Assembly: GCA_002007465.1 (NCBI GenBank) | Contig: LNAC01000765.1 | Span: 91,314-155,313, forward strand | Source of the DNA: Ailurus styani | Taxonomy: Eukaryota; Chordata; Mammalia; Carnivora; Ailuridae | Direction: 5' to 3' | DNA length: 64,000 nucleotides | Shown here: in pieces, positions 45,561 through 56,307 of the stretch | Numbering within the stretch: position 1 is the first letter of the stretch | Layout: every line of letters starts with the position of its first letter | The notes under the pieces: model-generated | The model's database searches: none | What the model was told of the DNA's origin: nothing | What the model saw: only the letters and a program-made list of their open reading frames with translations | Position numbers and translations under genes: made by a program

Positions 45561-46572
45561 AATAAAATGTACTCTGTTATAAGTATGGCTACTCTGGCTT
45601 TCTTTTGATATCCAATAGCATGATAAATGGCTCTCCACCCTCTCACTTTCAATCTCAAGGTGTCTTTAGGTCTAAAGTGAATCTCTTGTAGGCAGCACAT
45701 AGATGGTCTTGTTTTTTATTCATTCTGATACTGTATGTCTTTTGATTGGAGCATTTAGTCTGTTTTACATTCGGAGTGATTATTGAAAGATATGAATTCA
45801 GTGCTGATGGTCCGGTGGGGGGGGGCAGTTGGGGGAATAGTGTTGCCATGTTCTCTTGACCCCTAAGCGGGGAGTTCGCACCCATCACTCTTCAGGAAAG
45901 TCTCAGAAAAGATCAAACAATCACCTCTCTTATGTCCCCAGCTTCCATCAGATCCCTGCCTTCACCCTGCCTGCATCTGAGGTGTCCACCTGCTAGATGG
46001 TACAGTACTCCTGTGTTTTATCTCAGGTATGGGGCTGGGTTTCAAAACTCCAAATTTCAGAGATCCCTGAGGCGCAATGCTGATCCTCTGGGTGAGGGTC
46101 TCCCCACGCTTTTGCCATTTGCCAGTTTGTGAAATCAGTTGTGTGATGGCACAGCAATTTGGAGTTTATGGTGAAGATCATCAAAAAGATAGCACCATGG
46201 CTACCTGCCCTCAGCTGGTGTCTTTGTTCCTATGCAAGGGAACAGGGCAGCTCAGTGGTGCCCATCAGGTCTTTCATCCCTGGAACAATTGTGTCCCCTT
46301 TACCAAATGCACTCTAAGCAGGGAAATTATTTCTCCCCATGGACCATGGGGATCCTGAGACCACACTGCCTGCTCCCAGGCTTCTATCCTCCTTTCCCAC
46401 TGCCAAGCCCACCAGGCACAACCCTGGTGATGCCATGGACCTCCAAAACTTCAGACTTTGTGCTCCACTGCTTATCAGTGCTTGCGGTAGTCAGCCCCTT
46501 TCCTTTTCCCAGGCAATGGTTTTGGGGAAGAGTTTTTCTTGTGCAGTGCCCTGCATGCTGATTCACTGTTCC

Positions 46573-46597
46573 TGTGTGTGTGTGTGTGTGTGTGTGT
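46573..46597. repeat. (TG)n microsatellite
   Basis: Perfect GT/TG run of about 25 bases in L1 5' UTR-derived sequence. Confidence 0.93.
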
Positions 46598-46835
46598 CTC
46601 CACTGTCCATGATCAGGGCTCCCTCCCCATTACAGCACTCTCAGTTCTTTTCTCCCCCAAATCAACTCTCCATAGCTCCTACCTTCCATGATATGGTCAA
46701 TTTTTTGCTTCCTATTGTGCAGTTTTGCTCTCTCAGATCAATTTCTTTGGTGTTCAAAATGATTTGATATTTATCTAATTGTGTTCGAGGGATGAGGCAA
46801 GCTTACAGTTCTTCACTCTTCCACCATCTTAACTA

Positions 46836-47410
46836 CTCTCTGCAAAGGGATTTTTAAATTGATTTTTATTTTAAGTTGACATCTGGCTAAAATAAACAAA
46901 GGAAACATACGAAGGATAGGGCTTCAGATAACCAAATTGCCATTTAGGATGTATTATAATGAACGTGGACATTCCTATGTCTGATGGTGAAAATGGCAAG
47001 GTATAATTAATTTATTGAAGATAAATCTGCCCTTCTTGTTTGTGATGTATTTGTTTCTTATTTGTCCTCTTCACTGCACTGTGAGATCCTTGGGAATAGA
47101 CCCTATATCTGACCATGTATGGCCGGCATCTATCATGGGGCAAGGTGTACAGGTAGTGCTCAGTGTTTTTTGAATGAGTGAATACCTAGCACAATGAAAA
47201 ATGGGTCGTCTATGTCATGAACCTTACATTCTCACATAAACCAGAATCAGCTACATGCTATATTCCAGCATTTGAGAAGTGCAGTTATGCTCTTGTTTTT
47301 TTTGCTTTTACAAATCAGGTCAGATTCTTTGCATTGGGTTAGTACATTGTACTGAACTTCAGTTTGAATTAAGTTTTCCATTTACTGTTTTGTAAATTGA
47401 CCTTCTCTTC
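46836..47410. other. Intergenic, no recognised element
   Basis: Unique-looking sequence between the mosaic L1 and an old SINE; nothing supported. Confidence 0.6.
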
Positions 47411-47412
47411 TT

Positions 47413-47532
47413 ATTTTTTGATTTTTTAAACTTTTCTTTTTAAGTAATCTCTAACCCAACATGGGGCTCAAATTTACAAACCTAAGATCAAGAGTCACAT
47501 ACTCTACTAACTGAGCCAAACAGGTATCTCTA
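47413..47532 (-). repeat. Old tRNA-derived carnivore SINE, antisense
   Basis: The reversed tRNA-like head is visible as aagtaatctctaacccaac, aagatcaagagtcacatac and ctgagccaaacagg. The 3' part is short and diverged. Confidence 0.75.
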
Positions 47533-47595
47533 CTTTCTGTTTTTAAAGTCAAGTTTATTGAGGTAAAACTTGGGGTAAAAGTTAATCTTTTTATT

Positions 47596-47808
47596 TTTTT
47601 TATTTTTATTTTTTAAAGATTTTATTTATTTATTTGACACAGAGAGAGAGATTACAAGTAGGCAGAGAGGCAGGCAGAGAGACAGGGAGAGGAGGAAGCA
47701 GGCTCCCTGCTGAGCAGAGAGCCCGATGCGGGCCTCAATCCCAGGATGCTGAGATCATGACCTGAGCCAAAAGCAGAGGCTTTAACCCACTGAGCCACCC
47801 AGGTGCCC
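47596..47808 (-). mobile_element. CAN-type SINE, antisense
   Basis: Reversed head tgagccacccaggtgccc. Direct repeats aaaagttaatctttttatt (47577-47595) and aaaagttaatcttttta (47809-47825). Confidence 0.95.
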
Positions 47809-48512
47809 AAAAGTTAATCTTTTTAGATATGCAGCTCTATGAATCCTGATGTACCCATTACTCCAGTCAAAATAGAGAACACTTTTATCATCTCCAGAAG
47901 TTCTCACATGCCCTTTTGTGTCAGTCTCCTCCCTTGAGCCCCAGCCCCTTGCAACAGCTTAATCTGTTCTCTGTCCTATGGTGTTATCTTTTCCAGAATA
48001 TCATTTAAAAGAAACCGTATATCATGTAGCCATTTGAGGATGGATTAACCTAACACTGTTTTTGAGATTCATCCAGGTTATTAACACATTTATGTCTTCT
48101 CATTGCTGAACAGTATTTTGTTGTATGAATTGGCACTATTTATTGATAGACCAAGTAATGGACATGTGGACAGTCTCTTGGCTTTGGCCCTTATGAATGG
48201 AGCTGCTATAGACATTTGTGTACAGTTTTTCATGTGAACATAATTTTAATTCCTCTTGGGTAAGGAATTAAATGAAAACCTATGTTTGCACATGAAAACC
48301 TGGGTGAATGCCCGGGGCTGGGATTGCTAGGCCATGATAAGTATTTGTTTAATATTATAGAAAACCTTTTTCCAAAGTGGTTCTACCATTCTATATTCCC
48401 ACCAGCAAAGTATGAAAATTCCAGTCATTCTACATCCATGTCAGGTCTTGACATTGTTAGAGTCTTGTTTTATTTTGCCATTTTAATAGATATGGTAGGT
48501 AATTGTGCCAAA

Positions 48513-48625
48513 TTTTTTTTTTTTTATCTATTGCTTAGTAATCTCTACATCCAGTGTGGGGCTTAAACTCACAACCCTGAGATTAAGAGTTGCATGCTCT
48601 TCTGACTGAGCCAGGCAAATGCCCC
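48513..48625 (-). repeat. Old tRNA-derived carnivore SINE, antisense
   Basis: T-run, then ttagtaatctctacatccag, aaccctgagattaagagttg and ctgactgagccaggcaaatg: a reversed old SINE head. Confidence 0.75.
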
Positions 48626-48660
48626 TAATTGTGTTGAATTTTCTAAAAATTTACTTTTTA

Positions 48661-48851
48661 GGGCGCCTAGGTGGCTCAGTCCATTAAGTGTCTGCCTTCG
48701 GCTCAGGTCATGACCCCAGAATCCTGGGTTCGAGTGCCACATCAGGCTCCCCATTCAGCAAGGTGTCTGCTTCTCCCTCTGCCCCTGCCCTCTGCTTGTG
48801 CTTGCTCTCCCTCTCTCAAATACATAAATAAAATCTTTAAAATAAATAAAT
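48661..48851 (+). mobile_element. CAN-type SINE
   Basis: Head gggcgcctaggtggctcag, body and A-rich tail. Flanked by aaaatttactttttag (48645-48660) and aaaacttactttttag (48852-48867). Confidence 0.93.
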
Positions 48852-50978
48852 AAAAACTTACTTTTTAGAATTGAGGTATAACTTACATACAGTAAAATGC
48901 ACAAATCTTAAAGCTGTAGTACAATAAGTTTTAACAAATGTGGATATCTGTGTAACCAAAGAAGCTATAGAACATTTCCATTACCCTAGAAAGCTCCCCC
49001 AAGCCCCTTTCAGGCACGATGCCCTACCCAGGGGCAACCACTGCTCCAGTTTCCATCAATATACATTAGTTTCGTTTGTTATTAACTTTATATAAATGGA
49101 ATCACATACCGTGAATCCTTTTAAGTCTGGTTTCTCTTTCATTAACATAAAGATCTTGAAATGCTTGTTGTGTGCATCAGCGGTGTGTTACTTTTTTAGA
49201 AATGGACTTTATTTTGCTGGGTAATTTTGGGTTGACAGCAAAATTCACTGAGGAAGGTACAGAGATTTCCCATATACCTGCTCCCCTTACACATGTACAT
49301 CCTCCCATACTATCAACATCTTGTACCAGAGCTATACATTTATTTATATATTTATTACAGTCAGTGAACCTACCTAAAGTCCATTCTTTACATTAGGATT
49401 AACTTTTGATGTTATACATTCTATGGTTTTTGACAAATGTATAATGACTTGTACCTACCATTATAGTGCCCTACAGAATAGTTTTACTGCCCTAAAAATC
49501 CTCTGTGTTCCATCTGTTCATTCTTCTCTCCCTCCAACCCTTGATCTTTTTACTGTCTCTGGTTTTGCCTTTTCCAGAATATCATATAGTTAGAACCATC
49601 CAGTTTAAAAACTATCCTTTCTCCATTAACTTTTTTGTCATTTTAGTTTAAAAAAAATCAACAGTACAAGTCTATTTCTGTACTCTTCTGTTTCATTAAT
49701 TATTTATCTATCTTTTTGCCAGTACCACACTAATCTTGATTATCGTGGCTTTATAGAAAGTCTTGAAATCAGGTAATGAAGTCCTCTAATATTGTCCTTC
49801 AAGATTGCTTTGATTATTCTAGTTCTTTTGCATATTCATAAAAATTTTAGAATCAGCCTGTCATTGACAAAATGCCTGCTGGAATTAATTTGGGTTTTGC
49901 TGATTTCATAGGTCAGTTGGAAAGAACTGACATCCACAGTGAATCTTCTAATTCATAAATATGGTGTATCTTTTCATTTTGGTATTTAATCTCTCTGAGC
50001 AATCCTTTATAGTTGTCAATATAGAGATCTTGTGTATCTTGTGTTAAATGCATTCCTATAAGTTAATATTTTCAGTGTTATATTTTATGATTTTTTGTCT
50101 TCTAACATTTTATTATAAAAAGTTCAAACATACAAGAAAGTTGAAAGAATTTTACAGTAAACACATCACCTAGTTTTATCCTATAAATACCACTTTATTA
50201 TATTTGCTTATTTAAAATTTTTCAGTTTGTTGCTCTAATATAGAAATACTTTTTATATTGACCTTGAATCTTATGAACTTATTAAATTCACTTATTTGTT
50301 TTAGAAGTTTGTGATTCCTTTACATCTCCAACATACACAATTATGTCACTTATGAATAAAGACAGTTGTTACTTCTTATTACTTATTACTACTTATTACT
50401 TTCTTATTTTCCAATTTTCTTATGCCTTTTATTTCTTTTTCCCCTTTATTGCACTGGCTAGAGCCTCCAGTATAATATTGCAGAAGTGTTGGGAGAGATA
50501 GGTTTGCCTTGTTCCTGACCTTAGAAGTAAAAGCACTTGATCTACCATTAAGTATGATTTTTTTAAGGTGTTTTTTATTAGGTTGAGAAATTACTTTTCT
50601 ATTCCTAGTTTGTTGAGAGTTTTTATTGTGAATGCTTGTTTGCCTTTTTTTCAAGTATACTTCCACATCTATTGAGATGATTAGATGGCTTTTGTCCTTT
50701 CTGTTGTTAATATGGTGATTACATTGTTTGATTTTCAAATGTTGAACCAGCCCTGCATTTCTGAGATAAATCCTCTGTGGTGAATTTGATTTACTTAAAG
50801 ACTTGATGTCATTAGGGAATTTAGGTTCAATCTAATGAGGGATGTTTTTTCTGTAATTTTCTTTTCTTGCAGTCCCCTATAAATTTGTTATCAGGGTTAT
50901 GTTGGACTCATAAAATGTTTTATCCCTTTTATTGCCTTATGCCTTTATTGTCCTCATTATCTAGCCTCAACTTTCTTT

Positions 50979-51170
50979 TTTTTTTTTAAGTTTTTATATA
51001 TTTATTTGACAGAGAGAGATCACAAGTAGGCAGAGAGGCAGGCAGAGAGAGAGGAGGAAGCAGGCTCCCCGCCAAGCAGGGAGCTGGATGCGGGGCTTGA
51101 TCCCAGGACCCCGAGACCATGACTTGAGCTGAAGGCAGAGGTTTTAACCACTGAGCCACCCAGGCGCCCC
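50979..51170 (-). mobile_element. CAN-type SINE, antisense
   Basis: Reversed head tgagccacccaggcgcccc. Direct repeats tagcctcaactttcttt at 50962-50978 and 51171-51187 are perfect. Confidence 0.95.
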
Positions 51171-51187
51171 TAGCCTCAACTTTCTTT

Positions 51188-52200
51188 GGGTTTCATTTGC
51201 TTACTTTTTTTTTTTTCTTGAGTCTAACCAAATGGGCCTTCAACTTAACACTTTCTCCTCATAGGGTATCTTTCAGAATCTTTGCTCAGTTTTTTTGACT
51301 ACCAGTTGTTGTTCTACTCCTTGGGTTTTTGAGACCTTATCATACACATGCATAGATTAGGAATCAAAGATCTGAGAAGAGTTTAATACCTGAAGTCCAA
51401 GGTCCATGAGACTTCAGCTTTCTGGTTGAGATTGGTCTGCTCTGTGTTGTGCATTCTGGAAGTGCTCTTAGAGAAAGCCATATAGATGTGGGTCTCATCC
51501 AGTATCATTCTTTTCAAGGGTAAATACCCTTAATTTTTGCCTGCTTTTGTTTATTCTCTTATGTTTAGTGACCTGTCTTCAAGTTTATTAACCTTTTGTC
51601 AGAATGATGTTTTAAATTTCAGAATTTGTATAGTTCTAAAGCTCTCTCTCTCTCTCTTTTTTTTAATTTCCCATTTCTGGGAAATACCTATTTTCTTTGC
51701 CAGGTATGCCATCTATTCCTTCAAATTCTTCAACACACCTATAATTATTTCAAAGTACTTGGCTGTTTTTCCGCAATTATGACATTTTTTTAATGTATCA
51801 CAGTTACATGTCTTTAAGTTTTGAGAGTTTATTCTAGATGTCTATAAAAGAACATTGGACAGTATAGTATAATATTACTTTATTTTCCCAGAGAATACAA
51901 GTCTGTCCTTGGTAGTATTGTGATTTAGAATAAGAAATACATATATTTGGTCTTTGTCCCATTCCTGGCACAGATCTCCTAAAACCCTTGGGATTTCCTG
52001 TGATGGGGGCAAGAAATATATCTTTTGTTATGTTAATGAGGTGACTTTTGTAAAATTCCTAGGAATGAGGGTTGGTCACCAGAAGAACCAACTATGTGAT
52101 TAGAGCATTGGAACTTTCAGTCTCACTTCCCCCCTCTAGAGAGGGGAGAACTAAATATTCACTTCAATAACAAATGGACAAGATTTAATCAATCATGCTT
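51188..52200. other. Intergenic, probably old L1-derived
   Basis: AT-rich sequence continuing from the old L1; a (CT)n patch lies at 51642-51657. I cannot assign it with confidence and see no gene. Confidence 0.4.
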
Positions 52201-52229
52201 ATGTAACAAAGCCTTCTTAAATACCTAAA

Positions 52230-52720
52230 ATCAACATAGTTCAGAGAGAGCTTTTGGGTTGGTGAACACATGGAGGTTCTAGAAGTGCGGAGTGCCCAGA
52301 GAGGGCATGAGAGCTCTGTGCCCCTTCCCGTATGTCTCTTGCTCTATGCATCTCTTCCATCTGGGTGTTGCAGAATTATATCCTTTCATAATAAACTGGT
52401 AATCTACTAAGTAAAATGTTTCTCTGAGTTCTGTGAGCCTCTCTAGCAAAGTAACCAAACCCAAAGAGGGGACTGTTGGAACCTCTGATCTATATCTGGT
52501 AAGTCAGAAGAAGTGACAGTCTGGCCTTGCAATTGATGTCTGAAGTGGGAGTGGGGAGACATTCTTGTAGGACTGCGCCCTTAACTTATGGGAAGCTATT
52601 TGCAGGTGGATAGTGTTAGAATTGAGTTGAATTGTAGGACAGCTAGCTGGTGTTGGAGAATTGCCTGGTATGGGAAAAAAACACATACACATCAGAATTG
52701 GAATACAAAATCTGAGTCCT
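52230..52720 (+). repeat. Ancient LTR-like repeat
   Basis: The text 'gagggcatgagagctctgtg', an AATAAA near 52391, 'tttctctgagttctgtgagc' and 'gaattgagttgaattgtagg' recalls an old mammalian dispersed repeat of LTR type on the + strand. I do not name the family. No coding region is visible. Confidence 0.45.
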
Positions 52721-53457
52721 GTATTTTGTGACAGGAAAGGATTCCTCAGATTCCTTCTGGATTTGAGTTGAATTGCAGCTGGACCTCAGTTTTATATTGA
52801 AGTCACCTGGATTTCCAATCTCTACCCTCCAATATCACTACCTTTTTATCTCATGAGTATTTGAAATAGGAGAGGTTGAGCTGCCTTTTCAGATATTTTT
52901 GGTTCGCCTTTGGATTTAGCTTTGTTAGAGCTCCAGAATCGAATCACTCTGAGAACACACAGGTCTACACTCCCAGCTTTCTATCTACTGCCACCTTAGC
53001 AAAATTAGGGCAGGATTGGGGGAGAAAATTGTTAGAACAAGTGATTGATTTTGTATTTGCAATTTTTGTGTTCCAACCCGTCTTAGCAGACCACACTGCT
53101 TGTTAAAGGCTCAACTGACTTAATCCTTCTCATCCCTGTATGTTCCCTCCATCGATGGCAGACTAGGTCCTACTGCCAACCCACACCTTCCCCATTCATC
53201 CCTCCCACGGTATGGAAGTTGCAAAGCTCTTCACTCTCTTACAAAGGGCGTATTTCTCTCTGGAATTCAGTTCAAGTTTTCTGTATAGACAGTCTGCACT
53301 AATCCCATAAAAGAGTATAAATTTTATTTTGCCTTTTCTTGTTAACCACAGGAGTGAAGGCCTTTAGCGTCTTTTATATCCTAACCCCAAGCAGAAGTAT
53401 GTAGAACATTTTCTGAGATAGAATTTGAATCAAGTCTCAGACAAATCTCTGATAAAA
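52721..53457. other. Intergenic, no recognised element
   Basis: May include the inner part of the LTR-like repeat; nothing can be supported. Confidence 0.5.
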
Positions 53458-53470
53458 GTGAATAATTGTA

Positions 53471-53698
53471 GGGCACCTGGGTGACTCAGTTGCTTAAGCA
53501 TCCGCCTTCAGCTCAGGTCATGATCCCAGGATCCTGGGATCAGGGTCCACATCAGGCTCCCTGCTCAACAGGGAGCCTGCTTCTCCCTCTCCCTCTGCCC
53601 TTCCCCGCCCTCCAGCAGCCCCACTTGTGCTGGCTGGTGCACTTGCTCTCTCACACATGTGCTTACTCTCTCAGATAAATAAAATCTTTTTTAAAAAA
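53471..53698 (+). mobile_element. CAN-type SINE (first of a serial pair)
   Basis: Head gggcacctgggtgactcag, a C/T-rich 3' part and A tail. Preceded by tgaataattgta (53459-53470) and followed by tgagtaattgta (53699-53710). Confidence 0.93.
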
Positions 53699-53710
53699 TG
53701 AGTAATTGTA

Positions 53711-53920
53711 GGGTGCCTGGGTGGCTCAGTGGGTTAAAGCTGCTGCCTTCGGCTCAGGTCATGATCCCAGGGTCCTGGGATCGAGGCCCACATCGGGCTC
53801 TCTGCTCAGCGGGGAGCCTGCTTCCTCCTCTCTCCTCTCTCTCTGCCTGCCTCTCTGCCTACTTGTAATCTCTCTCTCTGTGTCAAATGAATAAATAAAA
53901 AAAAAAATCTTTAAAAAAAA
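53711..53920 (+). mobile_element. CAN-type SINE (second of a serial pair)
   Basis: Head gggtgcctgggtggctcag, young-type body and A-rich tail. It is followed by a third target copy (tgagtaattgta, 53922-53933). Confidence 0.94.
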
Positions 53921-54009
53921 ATGAGTAATTGTAAATAAATTATATCAGTATTTCAAAAGCCTGGAACTCTAAATACCTTAACTAAATTCTCAGCCTTCTT
54001 GCAACTAGG

Positions 54010-54320
54010 TATGACCATGAAAGAAAGTTGCTTGCCCTCTGCTTCTCTTCCTCCTTCCTATGGGCTGGAAGGTGGACAGTTCTGTCAACCAGCTTTGACC
54101 ATGGAAACAAGGGCAGCACCACAGGCAATGGCAGAGCAAGTTTAAGGAACCTGCATTGTGAACAACCTCATGGTGTGGAGCTGCTCATCCACCCTGAACA
54201 ACCCTCTGATTTTTGCACTATTATGGGAGAGAGAATATATTACTTTCTTCACAGAAATGTGTTTTGGTCTGTTAAAAAAGTTGACTCAGCTCTACTCAGT
54301 GATTTTTCAACATTTTGTCT
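54010..54320 (+). repeat. Probable MLT1-like (MaLR) LTR remnant
   Basis: Phrases such as tttgaccatggaaacaagg, gtggagctgctcatccacc, atgggagagagaatatatt and ttttggtctgtta follow the order seen in ancient MaLR LTR 3' ends. An open run at 54028-54330 is incidental. Confidence 0.4.
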
Positions 54321-54438
54321 CCTAAATTAAAAATTTAGAAATCTGTACTGTTTGACTTTACACCGTATCTATGTTTGATCTATTTTAATGATTTTAAGAG
54401 TTACCAAGGAAATATTAGCAAGTTTAAATTGGAGAAAA

Positions 54439-54629
54439 AGGGGTACCTAGGTGGCTCAGTCGGTTAAGTGTCTGACTTTGGTTTGGATCTTGATCTCAGG
54501 GTCCTGGGATAGAGGCCTGCGTTGGACTTCCAGCTCTCTGGAAGGAGCCTGCTTGTCCCTCTTCCTCTCCCTCTGCCCCTCCCCCAGCTCATACACATGC
54601 TTTCTCTCTCAAATAAAATCTTTTTTAAA
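54439..54629 (+). mobile_element. CAN-type SINE, older subtype
   Basis: Head ggggtacctaggtggctcag, body and A-rich tail. Flanked by aaattggagaa (54426-54436) and aaattggaagaa near 54638-54649. Confidence 0.9.
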
Positions 54630-54649
54630 AATAAAATAAATTGGAAGAA

Positions 54650-55553
54650 GAATAAACTATAGCTGTCACCGATTGGTTTCTTTGAGAAGCAGCCTCCAAG
54701 ATGTAGTTAGACATGCAGACTGCCCAGTAGGAAGAGGGGAAAGGTAGACTGGCCGGAGAGAAAAGCCAGCCTGTGGTATAGGTCAGCAGAATTAACCCAT
54801 CAGTTTATCTTATTTGAAGAAATTGTCACTGCTCCCCACACCTTCATAAACTACAACCCTGATTAGTCAGTAGCTATCAACATCAAGGCAGGACCCTCCA
54901 CCAGCAAAAGATTATGACTCATTGGAAGCTCAGATAATGGTTAACATTTTTTGGAAATAGTCTTTTACAATTGACATGTTATATTGGTTTTTTTTAGACA
55001 CCTAACGCTTGCTTTTGGACACTTAATAGATACAGTATAGTGTAAACATAACTTTTTAACTGGGGAATCAAAAAATTAATTTAACTTACTTTATTACAAA
55101 GTTTGCTTTATTGCTATGGACTGGACCTGAATCTGTGATTGTCTATGAGGTATGCTTGTAAAAAGAACTTAACCAGAAGAGTCAACCCATCGTTGTTTAA
55201 AACTCAAGTCTATCATGACTGCTTTATGGAAGATGTTGACATAACAAGACCAGGTCACAAGAAACTTTACATATCTTACAGTTGTTAGGTTATACTGAAA
55301 TACTTCTTGAGATGTGGAAGTAGTTCATCCTCTGACATCTGAAGACCCCCTCACTGAATTTCTTCTAAAACCTCAGAGTAAAGTCCCAGATCTTAGCTGC
55401 CTCCCAGGAGGAGTTGTTCCTAGACTTTGCCATCTACGTGCAGGAAATGCTGATGCTGCAAGATGACTGAGACTGTATCTGAGGTGGGGATGAGAGGGAG
55501 GGTGGATCCCTGGTGCTCAGCTCTGAAGCTACCTGGGGTTCAGTGGTTGCTTT
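54650..55553. other. Intergenic, no recognised element
   Basis: Unique-looking sequence; I see no gene, RNA or transposon in it. Confidence 0.6.
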
Positions 55554-55566
55554 TAAAAATAAGTGG

Positions 55567-55984
55567 TATATTCAATGGAATGCTATGTAACTATCAAAAG
55601 AAATGAAATCATGCCATTTGCAACAACATGGATGGAACTAGAGGGCATTATGCTGAGTGAAGTAAGTCAATCAGAGAAAGAATTATCATATGATCTCTCT
55701 GATATGAGGAACTTGAGGGCCAGGGTGGGGGGTCGTGGGGGGTAGGGAGGGAAAAATAATGAAACAAGATGGGATCAGGAAGGAGACAAACCATAAGAGA
55801 CCCATAATGTCACAAAACAAACAGCATTACTGGGGGGTGGGAGGGTAGGGATAGGGTGGATGGGTTATGGACATTGGGGAAGGTTTGTGCTATGGTGAAT
55901 GCTGTGAAAGGTGTAAGCCTGATGATTCACAGACCTGTACCCCTGGGGCAAATAATAATAATAATTATTATAATTATAAAAAGA
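55567..55984 (+). mobile_element. 5'-truncated L1 3' end, sense
   Basis: ORF2 end (atatggaatgctatgtaac region; MECYVTIKRNEIMPFATTWM) and 3' UTR ending cccctggggcaaataataat plus an A-rich tail. Direct repeats aaaaataagtggt near 55554-55566 and 55985-55997. Confidence 0.88.
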
Positions 55985-55997
55985 AAAAATAAGTGGT

Positions 55998-56307
55998 TTA
56001 TATATATTTTGTTGAGTCATAAGTACAGAAAACATGCCAAGAAGTCTACAAAGAAAATGGAAAAATTTGAAGAGGAAGCATAATTTTACTTAAGATATAA
56101 ATGGCTAGCATACAAAAATTGCTCAGAAATGTCAACTAATAGTATGTACCAACAGTTGGCCCTAAGCGAAGCTGGATTTTACATTTATTGATAATGGTCA
56201 AAGTTATTTTCCATTTTGAAACTTTCCAGGCACATAAAAATACATTTTTCAGACAGCCAAATCTAAGACAACCTATATGGACAACAGCATATAAAACTCT
56301 ATATAGG
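55998..56307. other. Intergenic, no recognised element
   Basis: Short stretch between two L1 copies; nothing supported. Confidence 0.5.

Larger units (their letters stand above)
43321..46835 (-). mobile_element. Mosaic antisense L1 with internal deletions
   Basis: 3' UTR at 43321-43700, ORF2 end at 43700-44110 (PYDPAIAPLRIYP), then a jump to the region before RT near 44115. The endonuclease part is at 44915-45262 (NIYAPN, EDFNTP, SRIDHILGHK). Near 45830 it jumps into 5' UTR-like sequence, so nearly all of ORF1 is missing. The 5' end is at about 46825 (cttccaccatctt). It carries an inserted composite (44173-44592) and a SINE (45376-45560). Confidence 0.82.
47840..50960 (-). repeat. Old L1 remnant, antisense, with SINE insertions
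   Basis: Diverged L1 3' UTR and ORF2 in fragments: ttgaggtataacttacatac, agtaccacactaatcttg, tcaaatgttgaaccagcc. The two main parts (47840-48510 and 48865-50960) are separated by old and young SINEs. No open frame of interest remains. It may be more than one element. Confidence 0.7.

Noticed and set aside
46077..46767. Overlapping open frames of up to 142 codons
   Set aside because: They fall in antisense L1 5' UTR-like sequence with a TG microsatellite; no coding signal.
54028..54330. 100-codon open reading frame downstream of TUBGCP5
   Set aside because: The sequence resembles an old LTR remnant and has no recognisable protein features.
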